Below, in pieces: positions 34,937-45,854 of a stretch of DNA of 64,000 bases (its first letter is position 1; every line of letters starts with the position of its first letter). This DNA is from Ursus arctos (Eukaryota > Chordata > Mammalia > Carnivora > Ursidae). The notes beneath the pieces were generated by a model, which worked only from the letters and a program-made list of their open reading frames with translations, made no database searches and was not told where the DNA came from. The DNA lies in contig NC_079873.1 of NCBI RefSeq assembly GCF_023065955.2, forward strand, positions 8,198,566-8,262,565. Reading direction: 5' to 3'. A program made the translations under genes and the position numbers.

Positions 34937-35132
34937 TTTTTAAGATTTTATTTATTTATTTGAGAGACAGAGAGCAAGCACAAACAGGGGGAGCAGCAGA
35001 GGGAGAGGGAGAAGCAGGCTCCCTGCTGAGTAGGGAGCCCAATGTGGGGCTCGATCCCAGGACCCTGGGATCATGACCTGAGCCGAAGGTAGATGCTTAA
35101 CCACTTAACTGACTGAGCCACACAGGTGCCCC
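34937..35132 (-). mobile_element. SINEC, minus strand, exact TSD
   Basis: Complete reversed SINE. The TSD TGGGAGCAGTATTT occurs at 34923-34936 and again at 35133-35146. Confidence 0.95.
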
Positions 35133-35177
35133 TGGGAGCAGTATTTAAATGGATACAATTTGTTCTCTTGATCCATT

Positions 35178-35541
35178 GTTGCTATGGGCTGAATGTTTGA
35201 GCTTCCCCAACCTCAAAATTCATATATGGAAGCCCTGACCCCCAATGTGCCAGTATTTGGCAGTACCTTTTGGGAGATAATTATGTTCAGATGGGGTCAT
35301 GAGAGTGGGGCTCACATGACAGAATTAATGTCCTTATAGGAAGAGGAAAAGACCAGGTGAAGACATGCAAGAAAGTGACCATCTACAAGCCGCGAAAGGA
35401 GTTCTCACCAGGAACCAAATAATCTGCCCACACCTTGATCTTGGACTTCCCAGCCTCCAGAACTGTGAGAACTACGTGTCTGTGGTTTAAGCTACTCATT
35501 CTACGGTATTTCGTTGTAGTGACCCTAGCTGACTAAGACAA
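35178..35541 (+). mobile_element. ERVL-MaLR solo LTR (MLT1/MST-like)
   Basis: 'gctatgggctgaatgtttg', 'aaaattcatatatggaagcc', 'atgtccttataggaagaggaa', 'cttggacttcccagcctccag' and 'gtgaccctagctgactaagac' follow MaLR LTR order from end to end. Confidence 0.87.
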
Positions 35542-35559
35542 TTGCATCGCTACGTAGTT

Positions 35560-35740
35560 TGAAAGCATGCTTTCTTCAGCTGTGCTGCCCTCAGCAAGTT
35601 GCTCTTTGCCTACTTTCAGTAAAATGAGGATTATAGTGCTACCTGCCTTGGAGTTGCCATGAGGATGAATTAAGATCATATCTGTAAAGCAAATAAGGAA
35701 GACTAAATAAATGTTCACTTGTACACATCCTTAAATTTAT
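35560..35740 (+). repeat. MIR fragment
   Basis: 'ctcagcaagttgctctttgcc' and 'agtaaaatgaggattatagtgctacctgcc', then 'gaggatgaattaagat', are MIR-like. Confidence 0.55.
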
Positions 35741-36290
35741 GTAGATGTAGTGGTTTAAGCTACATACATAGCTATTTTAATTTAAATGGTTCCTAAGCTT
35801 CAACCAACAGAGAATCATGTGAAAATATAACGAGAGAAATAAAAATTACAGTAACAAGGGATACTATTTCTCAAGTTGGCTAATTTTAAGTATTCAGTGT
35901 TGGCAAGTCAAATATTCTGAGGCATGTTTAATGGCCTAAACTTTCTGGAAAGTAATTTTGCAATATTCCTAAATCCTTAACATTATTCAAACCCTTTGAA
36001 TCACTGATTCCTCCTTTAGCAATGAACCTTAGTGGAATAATAAGATGTGTAATCAAAGATGGATGCATGAGGATATTCAACATAACATTATCTATAGTAG
36101 CCAGTAATCAGAAATAATCTAAATATCCAATAATATAAGAATAACTAAAATATGGCATATCCTTACTAAGTGATTCTTTGCAGCCATAAAAAAATCAAAT
36201 TTTCAATAATTTTTAATGACCTGGGAGATTTTATAAGAGAATGTTACATAAAAATACTATAAAATCCTAAATGAGACATTTCCTAATTAT
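35741..36290. other. AT-rich stretch with possible old L1 trace
   Basis: 36050-36250 ('ggatgcatgaggatattcaac...gtagccagtaatcagaaataatctaaatatcc...gcagccataaaaaaatcaaat') resembles a very decayed L1 ORF2 3' segment on the plus strand. Assignment is weak. Confidence 0.45.
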
Positions 36291-36294
36291 AGTA

Positions 36295-36820
36295 GTTCTC
36301 TATCACTATGCAACAAATTATCTCAAAACTAAGGAGCTTAAACAACACACATTTATTATCTAATAGGTTTTGTGGATCATGAGCACAGGCACCACCTAGC
36401 TGGGTCCTTTACTCGGGGTCTCACAAGGCTATGATCAAGGAATCCATGGAGGCTGAGGTCTCATCTGAAAGCTCCCCTGGGGAAGCATATACTTCCCAGC
36501 TCACTCAGGTGATTGTTGGCAGGATCCATTCATTGAGGGCTATTAGACTACAGGCTTCATTTCCTTCCTGGTTACTGGCCAGAGGTCTCCTTCAGTTCCT
36601 TGCTATGTGGGCCTCTCCAACATTCCAGCTTGCTTCAAGACAGAGTATGCTAGCAAGTCAAAATTCACAATCTTTTGTGGCCTAATCACAGAAGTGACAT
36701 CCCCTCAAAGGTGCCATATTCTATTGATTATAAGCAAGTTACTCACAGGGAAGCAATCACACAAGGCTGTGAGGACAGAAGGCAGGGATCAGTGGCCATC
36801 TTAGAGACTGCCCGCCACAT
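36295..36820 (-). mobile_element. Probable MaLR/MLT-like LTR, reverse
   Basis: 'ctatcactatgcaacaaatta', 'taaacaacacacatttattatc', 'gctatgatcaaggaatcc', 'gtggcctaatcacagaagtgacatcccc' and 'ggccatcttagagactgccc' are phrases I recall from an old dispersed LTR-like repeat. The name is tentative. The open frames here have no host-gene match. Confidence 0.5.
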
Positions 36821-39800
36821 ATATACACATCTATGCACTGTTATAATATACAAATATACAGAAAAAAATACTGCAAGGATATATGCCAAAATATTCCAAG
36901 TAATTATGTCTAAAATGAGGGAATATGGGTAATTTTCAGCATTGTCTCTACACTTTTCTATATTCTATTAGTATTTTTTTACAGTGAGCATATATTACTT
37001 TTAAAATTAGAGAAATATGATTTATCTTTTTAATAAATACTTAGTAAAATTTAATTGTAAGTTTGCTCAGAATGCTAAAATCAAGTTATTCTCAAATGAT
37101 CCCTTCTGTGAAAAAATACTCTTATAAAGGTCTGGTTGAAGTTAAAATGTCTAAACCCAGGTGAATACTTTCTAACCTTGGTAACTAGATGGGCACTTGG
37201 GTCATGATTAACTATATCTGTCTTAATTTTTAACCCTTTCTACTGTATAAGACTACAAACCCAGGAGAAATATATTTAAATAGCCATTTTTTGGCACCAG
37301 TACCAATGCTTTTAGTCACAATCATAGAGGAATGTTACTATGAAAGTATGTCAACAACCCAACAAGAATTTCCTCCCTCTTCATTTTGGGCATTGCAATG
37401 TCCTCAGAACTTCAGGGAGACACAGTCCTTGTGCTCAAGAAGGTTGTGTTCTAACTGGTAAGAGAGAGAACAAATACACAACAAATAATAGCACATGATT
37501 CTTTACTTGAGGTACATAAAACCTCCTAATTTCCAACATGCTTGCCCACTGATGTCTTAATAATTCAGATAAAAGAAGGCCAAAGTACTCCAAAGATGCT
37601 TCTTGGAGGACACTTGATGTGGGCCTTCCAAAGTAGGTAGCACTTAAACATACATGGAAGGGCAAAGAACAAGACATTCCAGGTGAGGTTTGACCAGTAC
37701 AATCTCAGGTTATGCTTGTTACTCTGGTGCAGTAATTAATAGCTCTCCTTTTCACATTCCAGACTGTCCCAATTTTGAAATAAATGATACAAACACCCTA
37801 AGTAGAAGTTCCCTAGTAGAAGGCATGCATGTTCACTAAGTTGGATCAATTTATTCAATGGCTAATATGTCTTACCGGCACCAACAAAAGAACATTTACT
37901 CACTCAGATTATTTGTTCATTTATTCAACAGGAATTTAACTTACAAGGGTAATTTGTTTTACCTTTTTTACTATCGCTGCAGAATACTAGTCAATTAGAG
38001 ACATGGACTGCAAATGAGAATGTATTTTACACATAGTTGTTTTCCCTTTTTCCCTTCTGTATTGTTATAAGGATACTAGAGCAGATACCAGAAAGACTCC
38101 TAAAGCTTCATAGCTACAGGCACATCTAGAGTTTGTAGAGTGAACAAAGGACCCCAGTGGCTTTGGAAGAGGATTATATAGATTTTCTGGGATTCTCCAG
38201 GACAGGGATTGAGATGAGGTTTTTTCCCCCCAGCTTTTTCCTCAGAACTGCAGTTTAAGGCTCACAGAATTAAAGGACTTGCTTGCCTGAAATCAGGTGA
38301 GATTTGGGGAAGGGGTTGCCATCTCCATGGTCATCAGATCAGACCTAAGTTGGGCATCATCATTTCTCAGCACAATATGATACTAGAAGTACTAAATCAC
38401 ATGAAACAGCTGGCACCAGATAAAAGCCACAGTCATTGAGCATTCCTGCCATTTCAAGAAAATCACAACTTCTTACAGAGTTCACTGGTATCCATGGAAT
38501 ATGAAATCCAAATTTTGGTCAAGCCAAATTTAACAGTAACTTCAGTCAACCAAATATGTTACAGAAAACTTTAAGCCATGATCAATTTGATAAAAATACC
38601 TGCATAATTTCACTTTGTGCAGAGTAAAATTAAAAGACCTCTATGATACCAAAGTTGTACTACCTTCCAATAACAATGTTGCTTCAAGGTACTGCCTTAT
38701 TAATTAACTTATAAGCTATAAATTTAAGCAGAGAAACTTGAATCAAAGAGGAAAAATAATCTATTAACCAATATGCAATTAACAGTTAGCAAGATGGAGT
38801 TTTTTTTAAAAGAAGAGCCATTTTTTTAAAAATCCGTACTGCACAGTGTTCATTACTTAGCACATCATGGGTTTAACCATGTTATGACTGTGCTGGCAAG
38901 AAATCTCAAACATAGGAGTTGGAATGGTCAAGCTGATGTTTAGGCAGGCAATTCCATTAAAATCTGGCAAAAGGCATCAATGATAATATTTCACACAAAA
39001 TCCTGTCATTATCCAAGACTCTGCTGGAACTACATCCATTAATTTTAACAATAACTGAACTTTAAAACAAAATTCCAAATTTTGCTTTCACTTTCATTCC
39101 ATCTGGATTATTCTTTTAATAATGTATGAAAGCAAAATTCATTAGCCTAATTATTTAAACTCTGATTCAAGAGAAACACCTATTTATACTAATAGAAAAC
39201 AAAGACAAAACTAACTTTTGATAATAAGTACAGTTTTAATTCAAATGTCTCTGTGAAAAGCTCAAAAAGTCACTTCACTGAGTTTAAATGTTTCTCTTTC
39301 CCAAATTCTTCTCAAAACTAAATTTTTCTGTAATTGCTTTTACCCTTTCCTCTGAAGTGTTAGCTATAATAAATGCAAATTTTGATAATGTTTTCACTGG
39401 CATTTAAAAATATTCCTAATTACCAGTGGCTAGGTGGCCTAAATTAAAATGATTCTTTTGGGACTCTCTGAAACTAGTTTTTGAGTAGTTTCATGGATGT
39501 TCGGGTGATAAACAGTGATGAATTTCTCCTTACAAAGAAAGAAAAATGAGAAAGGATGTTCAATGATACAAATAGGCTGTATTCCTGTTGAAACAATATG
39601 GTCAGGGCTAAAAGAATGACAATTTTCAATGGTAACAGGATAAATTCTATTTTTAATCCCCATAAGGAAGCAAACCAGAGGATTAGGCAAATAGACAGCT
39701 AATAGTACAAGTTTGCCATACAGTGGTGGGACACCTTTTGAAAGCAATATACAAACAGTACCAGTAGAAGAAACAAAAATAGGAAGAAGAAGCTGTTCTT

Positions 39801-40157
39801 AGGCGTTTGCTATCTAGGACTACCTCCTCCAATGCAAAATAAATTCTGAATAATGCTTACGGTTAGACTGAAGAAAATGGTAAAGTTAAAAAAGAGTAAG
39901 AATACCACCAAAAAATATAGACAGAAGCAATGGAAATTCAATGGTCTGAGGTAAATCTATCAGAATTAAATCCATGAAGGTTGTTTACAAGTTAGCATAC
40001 ATTAAAAATTGAAGCTTGAAATAATGGTCAGACTCTTGTGTGCAAATAACCAAATTTCAGGTATTTAGATGATTTGTCTACATGACCACACAACTAACCT
40101 GACTGAAATGTTTAGATATTTTTAGTGATTACAGTCATCTAAAATACATTCTACACT
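36821..40157. other. Long apparently single-copy, AT-rich stretch
   Basis: More than 3 kb with no recognisable transposon, which stands out in this repeat-dense window. No open frame with recognisable motifs: the 102-codon minus-strand frame at 39439-39747 shows none. A candidate place for conserved non-coding sequence, but that cannot be judged from one sequence. Confidence 0.45.
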
Positions 40158-40386
40158 GGGGCGCCTGGGTGGCTCAGTCAGTTAAGCGTCCAACTCTTGA
40201 TTTCAGCTCAAATCATGATCTCAGGGTCATGAGACTGAGTCCCATGTCAGGCTCCACGCTAGGTGTAGAGCCTGCTTGAGATTCTGTTTCTCCCTCTCCC
40301 TCTACCCCTCTACCCCTCCCCACTCCCATGTGTGCACTCTCTCTCTCTCAATATAAATAGATAGATAGATAGATAGATAGATAAAA
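40158..40386 (+). mobile_element. SINEC with (GATA)n tail
   Basis: Full SINE with head ggggcgcctgggtggctcag. In place of a plain A-tail it ends in a tetranucleotide run: seven GATA units at about 40356-40383. Confidence 0.92.
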
Positions 40387-40531
40387 TTCTATACCTCCAT
40401 TAAGATCTCTCCACTTGTTTTCAGTTATAATGGTAATTCTTCCTGGTAGCTATCCAGAGAACAAGGAATCAGCTGGTATACAGAGAAAACAGGGCCAAAT
40501 TACTACTCTCCCCATATTAAAGTTTTAATCT

Positions 40532-40740
40532 GGGGCGCCTGGGTGGCTCAGTCGTTAAGCATCTGCCTTCGGCTCAGGGCGTGATCCCGGCGTTCTGGGA
40601 TCGAGCCCCACATCAGGCTCCTCTGCTGGGAGCCTGCTTCTTCCTCTCCCACTCCCCCTGCTTGTGTTCCCTCTCTCGCTGTCTGTCTCTCTGTGTCAAA
40701 TAAATAAATAAAATCTTTAAAAAAAAAAATAAATAAAAAT
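40532..40740 (+). mobile_element. SINEC, young copy with exact TSD
   Basis: Complete SINE. The 13-bp TSD AAAGTTTTAATCT occurs at 40519-40531 and again at 40741-40753. Confidence 0.95.
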
Positions 40741-40753
40741 AAAGTTTTAATCT

Positions 40754-42224
40754 GCAACCCAAAAGAAAATATTAATTTCCAGCAGATGAGAGAAAAATCA
40801 TATGTAGCCCCAGACTAACACGTAATACAAAGACTTAAATATTTTAATTTAAAAATTTATTAGTAAAAAAGAAAAGTTAAAGTACTAATTTTGTATATTA
40901 GAATGAATACGATCTAACAGATACAAACCCTATTTTTAAACAATTGTTAGGCTGCAAAGGAACACAACACTTGTCAATGGAAAAGTTCATAATTGAGCTA
41001 ATCTGAAAATCAGAGGTTTTAGGAAGCACGAATTGACATTCTCATCTGAAAGGATTTCTGGCTGACAAAAATCAGGAATGGAAACTGAAAAAGAGTATAA
41101 TAAATGTGAAATGGTGAAAGAATGATAAGGCAGCAGGAGTGGAAAAGAGAGAAACATAAGGCAGAAACAAAATAGGGACAGTGAACAGGTTATGAAAAGA
41201 ACATAAATTATTTTTAAAATATTCCTTCTGGAGTAAACTACCATATGATGCTGTGACTTAGTAGTACATTTTTAAAGGATTTCATTTTTGTCACATACTT
41301 TGCAGGGGGGCAGAGAGAGAGACTGAGAGATCATCACCAACATGCTTTACTACCAAACTCCCAACCCCCATACTCCTGATTAAGTAAAAGCAGATGAGAA
41401 CCACACATTTGTAAAGCTTTCTTTTAAGTTTAAGCCAATGTTTATTAAAATTTTAAGTGATTTTTAGTAAGCAAGGTCATCCTACAGCTATGACTTTATG
41501 CCAGTAAAAAGTACGTTTGGATGACTGCTGATGTTAACAGAGCAATGAATCCTGTCTCCACTATCCCATTCAGCATGTTCTTGTACAGTAATATTTTTGA
41601 TAAGCTTCTGATTCCATAGTTTCAAAATCTAACAAAATGTAAATGAGACATAAGACTAATGCCTTGGGGAAGGGAACATGAATAGTCCACTCTTTAATTC
41701 ATCCTCACTGCTCTTTCATTGGGCTAAAGTTGTTGATTCCACATCCACTGTTCAAGAAAACATAAACTTGGCATCTGCATTGTCTTCTAGGCTTGCATCC
41801 GTATTTTGCTTCCCATCTGAACATAACAAAAAACCAAAAATACTAATCTTTTCAATGAGTTGGAGAAAGAAAATTCTCCTACACTGGAATTGGGTGTTCA
41901 TCCTCACTCTGCTTTTGTTTGCTTCCAAAAGTCATGGGGTTTCAAAAGTCAAATACATAAATGCAAACCTGGTGAAGAATAGCACTGCCTCACCTTAAAA
42001 GGACCTTCTCTTGTAAAGTATGCAATGGGACAAAGATACATCAAGAAAACAAGAGGTTTGCTCAGATGCTTAAAAACCAGCTTCTGGCTTTGCTGCTTTG
42101 TACCTTGGGGCTCCAGTCACAACCTCAGACATATAGTGATCAGTTCTTCCTTAGAGCTGTTGGCTGGGTTGCTTCTCTCTTAGAACTATGGTTCATATTT
42201 CTTCCCCAGCCTCAAATGCCTGAG
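40754..42224. other. Apparently single-copy stretch
   Basis: No repeat or gene recognised. The 106-codon frame at 41678-41998 contains a hydrophobic stretch (VFILTLLLFA) but no family resemblance. Confidence 0.45.
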
Positions 42225-42540
42225 AGTCTCCACTTCATATATTGATGTTCTATCTACCTCCAGAGCCAGCTCAAGGTCTCCCTTCTATGAGGTATTCTTT
42301 GATCATTCCCAATCATCCCAGATTCTCCCTTCTCTCAATTTAGATGGAATTCTCAGGCACCTCAACAGTTTTCCCTCAATTTAATACTTCTGTGTTATTC
42401 CCTAATTTTTCCCGTGTACTATGCAACTAGATAGTAAGCTGAATGAAGGCTAAGGCAGTTTTATATCACAAGATTTTGGACAGTAACAGGGGCATGGATA
42501 TTTGACAAATACTTGCTGGTAGATGGACTGATGTATCAAT
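42225..42540 (+). repeat. L2-like fragment
   Basis: 'cagctcaaggtctcccttctatgagg', 'tttgatcattcccaatcatccc' and 'tagtaagctgaatgaaggctaaggcag' follow the L2 3' region order. Confidence 0.6.
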
Positions 42541-43832
42541 TCTTTTCCTGGCTGGTAAGTGGGTGAAGGAATAGGGAGACTTGTCCTTGGAACAAGCAGT
42601 CACCTAATTATCTGATTTCACAAGGGAGCACAGCATAAGAATCATATTCTGCCTCGAGGGAAGCATAGGCTAAATGTGGCCTCTTGGTTTGACATTTACT
42701 ACATCCCTCGAATTGGCAGTACCCCCCCCCCCAATTAACAGTGACAAGGAGTTGCCAGAACTATACTCACAGGGAGAGGGGAGAGTAAAATCTATTCCCT
42801 TGCATGGAAGAAGGGGACAGGTGTGGTTCCAAGAAGATTGCCCGGAGGGGAGAAAACTTCTTTCAAAGCCATTTGTCTTGTTCTTCGGCAACAGTAGAAC
42901 GTAGCTTGGGACTTGGCACACTGACAATTACTCCAAGTAGCTCAAAGTCTCAACATCCACAGAACAGGAGAACCTTTTAGTCGTGATATGCTGAACAGTC
43001 ACTTTCAGCCTGAAGGAGGTCACACCACATGTGATATCTTGGTAAAGTAACAGATGATACAATAAATTCGGTCATAAAGACACTGAAAAACTTCAGAGAA
43101 AAATAAAAATGTAAAAAGCGTGCATTTAACTTATGTGAATAAACTGATGCATACACTATAAGTATTTCCACAACCCAGCTTTGGAGCATTTCAGCACAGC
43201 CTGCATTTTGCGTGCTTGAATAGGCTCTATAGTTAGAAAAAGGCAATACTCCCCTTGTTCAAATGCTCTTAGGCTGAAGAATTTTAACAGCCCGCAGGGA
43301 GGAAAGCCTAGAAACTGCTTAAGCAAATTCTAAGCATGCCCACATGGGTTCTGCTCAGCTGCAGGTAATTATCAATCATATCATTCTGGCAAAAGCTTGA
43401 CGACATCACTTGCTTTCTCCTCTTTTTTTCTCATTATGCTTTTCTCCCTATAGAAAAATACCATTTGGGGGAAAAAAAAAAAAAACCACAACTCCAGACT
43501 TTTCCTACACTGCTTGACAGACCAATGAATAGTTTATAACTTAACCTCTTCTTTTACTCATTTTCACTCCATGGGCACAGAGCCATTTCATCTTCGCCAA
43601 TTCACCATGTATGCATGGTAATACCAAGTATATACGATATACCATATATTCGATATCAAATATAAGGTTTCTTTTTTATATACATAGTACATCTTGGAAA
43701 CAAGCAGCAGAAACTTACACAATAACTTTAAAACTCACCTAAATATGCCGACCACCTATTCCAACTTTGGTGCTATTGCTTACAGTACATGTAGAGCTGC
43801 ATTTTTGGAAGCTCTTCTCAGGTATTCATGCA
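42541..43832. other. Mostly single-copy stretch
   Basis: Holds a C12 run at 42722-42733 and an A-run near 43472-43485. No gene or repeat recognised. Confidence 0.45.
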
Positions 43833-44021
43833 TATTTTTTAAGATTTTATTTATTTATTTGACAGAGAGAGAGCACAAGCAGGGGGATCAGCAGGCAGAG
43901 GGAGAGAGAGAAGCAGGTTCCCTACTGAGCAGGGGTCCAACATGGGGCTCAATTCCAGGACCCTGGGATCACGACCTGAGCCGAAAGCAGACACTTAACA
44001 GACTGAGCCACCCAGGTGCCC
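43833..44021 (-). mobile_element. SINEC, minus strand
   Basis: Reversed SINE. The TSD ctcaggtattca lies at 43817-43828 and 44022-44033, with similar bases beyond (tgcat and ctcat). Confidence 0.94.
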
Positions 44022-44143
44022 CTCAGGTATTCACTCATAACATGTATTACACTCACACCTTGGTTAGGCCAAAAGATTGTATTCTCAGCAAAACTAACTA
44101 TATTTGCCAAATGAGCCTAAGTAATGAATTTGTTTAAACCTTA

Positions 44144-44708
44144 GTGTACTCAGAAATTCCACTCCTGGGTATATACCCAAGAGAATTTAAAACATGTGTC
44201 CACACAAAGACTTGTACCAAGAGCTCATAACAGCATTATTCATAGTAGCCAAAAGTTGGAAACAACCCAAATGTCCATCTACTGATAAATGGATAAACAA
44301 GATGTTGTCTACCCATGCAATGGAATATTATCCAGCAACAAAATAAAATGAAGTCCTGATACATGCTACAATGTGTGGATGAACCTTGAAAAATGTGTGC
44401 TAAGTGAAAGAAGCCAATGACAAAATGCTCTGTATTGTACGACTGCATTTATATGAAATGTCTAGAATAGGCAAATCCAAAGGGACAGAAAGCAGAAGCA
44501 GATCTGCAGTTGTTCAGGGGATGGGGCAGGAAGAATGGACAGTGACTGCTTGATGGAGACAGGGTTTCTTCTTGGGGTGATACAAATGTTCTAAAATTGA
44601 TCGTTGCACAAGTTTGTGACAATATCAGAAATCATTCAATTCTACACTTCAAATGGGTGAATTGCATGGTGTATGAATTAATCTCAATACAGCTTTTTAA
44701 AAAAAATT
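44144..44708 (+). mobile_element. Old L1 3' end, plus strand
   Basis: ORF2 C-terminal phrases ('cactcctgggtatataccc', 'catagtagccaaaagttgg', 'gcaatggaatattatcc'), then 3' UTR ('acttcaaatgggtgaattgc') and an A-rich end. Diverged L1M-type, 5' truncated. Confidence 0.88.
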
Positions 44709-45409
44709 AGAGGGAACAACGGCTATAACTCAAATCTACTTGATAAATGGGTTCTCTGATAGCACTTTTATTTTGTGTGAAGAACACATTTGAGATTTTC
44801 CAGAAAGCACTAGGGAAGAAAAGCAATTTTCTTAGCCATTGTCGCATCCATGGATCCACCATCCTACTGTCCACCCAACAACGGTCAAACAGAACCATCC
44901 ATAACACACAGTTCCTTCTCATGCATGATTCCGGTCTCCCAAATTTAAGAGCTAACACTAGAATGTCTCACCGTCTATACTCTTTCTTCTTGGCACAAAG
45001 CTATTGTGAAAAATACATATAAAAATTCTGCAAGTTTGGTTAAAAAGCAGAGGTTCCCATCCAAAAATAATGCATTTAACATTTTACACCAAAAAAAATC
45101 TAAACAAGTCCCCCAGAAGGTTACTATTTACAATTCTTGCTATTTGGGAAGAAAGGCTAGTGCCTTCCTCACAGACAGAAGTAACCACTCCCTCTTGATT
45201 AACTTATATAATAAGTAATACCTGTTTATTTTAGAAGAAATGAAAATACAAAAATGCAAAAATACAAAAACGAAAAAATTCACCCAGCAATATACAATTT
45301 AATGCTTTGATGTATTTCCTTCTGGATTCTCTTTTAATACACACTCACTTCAAAATTCCAAGTCAGTTATACATAAAATAGATTGATTACTGAATTGGGC
45401 CCTTGCAAT
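44709..45409. other. Apparently single-copy stretch
   Basis: No repeat or gene recognised. Open frames on the two strands around 44707-45022 overlap each other and lack motifs. Confidence 0.45.
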
Positions 45410-45558
45410 GTGGCAGAAATTTCCAATAGGTGGAGTCTACGACCCCTTCCTTTGAATCTGGGCTGGCCTTGTGACCTGAACAAAAGAAGACAGCAGAAGT
45501 GACAATGTACAGTTTCTGGGTTCTGCCTCAACAGGCTTTGGAGCATCTTCTCACTCTT
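45410..45558 (+). mobile_element. MaLR-like LTR, left part (split by L1)
   Basis: 'ggtggagtctacgaccccttcctttgaatctgggctggccttgtgacc' is typical of an old LTR family, also seen at 57440. It is cut by the full-length L1 and resumes at 51814. The family name is tentative (MLT1-type). Confidence 0.6.
45544..45558 (+). repeat. Target-site duplication of the full-length L1 (left)
   Basis: CATCTTCTCACTCTT, identical to 51799-51813. Perfect over 15 bp. Confidence 0.97.
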
Positions 45559-45589
45559 TTTTTTTTTTCTTTTTTTTTATGATTTTTTA

Positions 45590-45854
45590 TTATATTATGT
45601 TAGTCACCATACAGTACATCCCCGGTTTCCGATGTAAGGCTCGATGATTCATTAGTTGTGTATAACACCCAGTGCACCATGCAATACGTGCCCTCCTTAC
45701 TACCCATCACCGGTCTATCCCATTCCCCCACCCCCCTCCCCTCTGAAGTCCTCAGTTTGTTTCTCATAGTCCATAGTCTCTCATGTTTCATTCCCCCTTC
45801 TGATTACCCCCCCCTTTCTTTATCCCTTTCTTCCCCTACTGATCATCCTAGTTC
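45590..45854 (-). other. L1 3' UTR
   Basis: Between the ORF2 stop and the A-tail. Matches the 3' UTR fragment at 28755-28975. On the plus strand it contains C-rich runs (cattcccccacccccctccc), that is, a G-rich tract on the L1 sense strand, which is common in L1 3' UTRs. Confidence 0.85.

Noticed and set aside
41678..41998. 106-codon open frame with a hydrophobic segment, possible small membrane protein
   Set aside because: No recognisable family, no splice or promoter context, and length is within chance expectation for AT-rich DNA.
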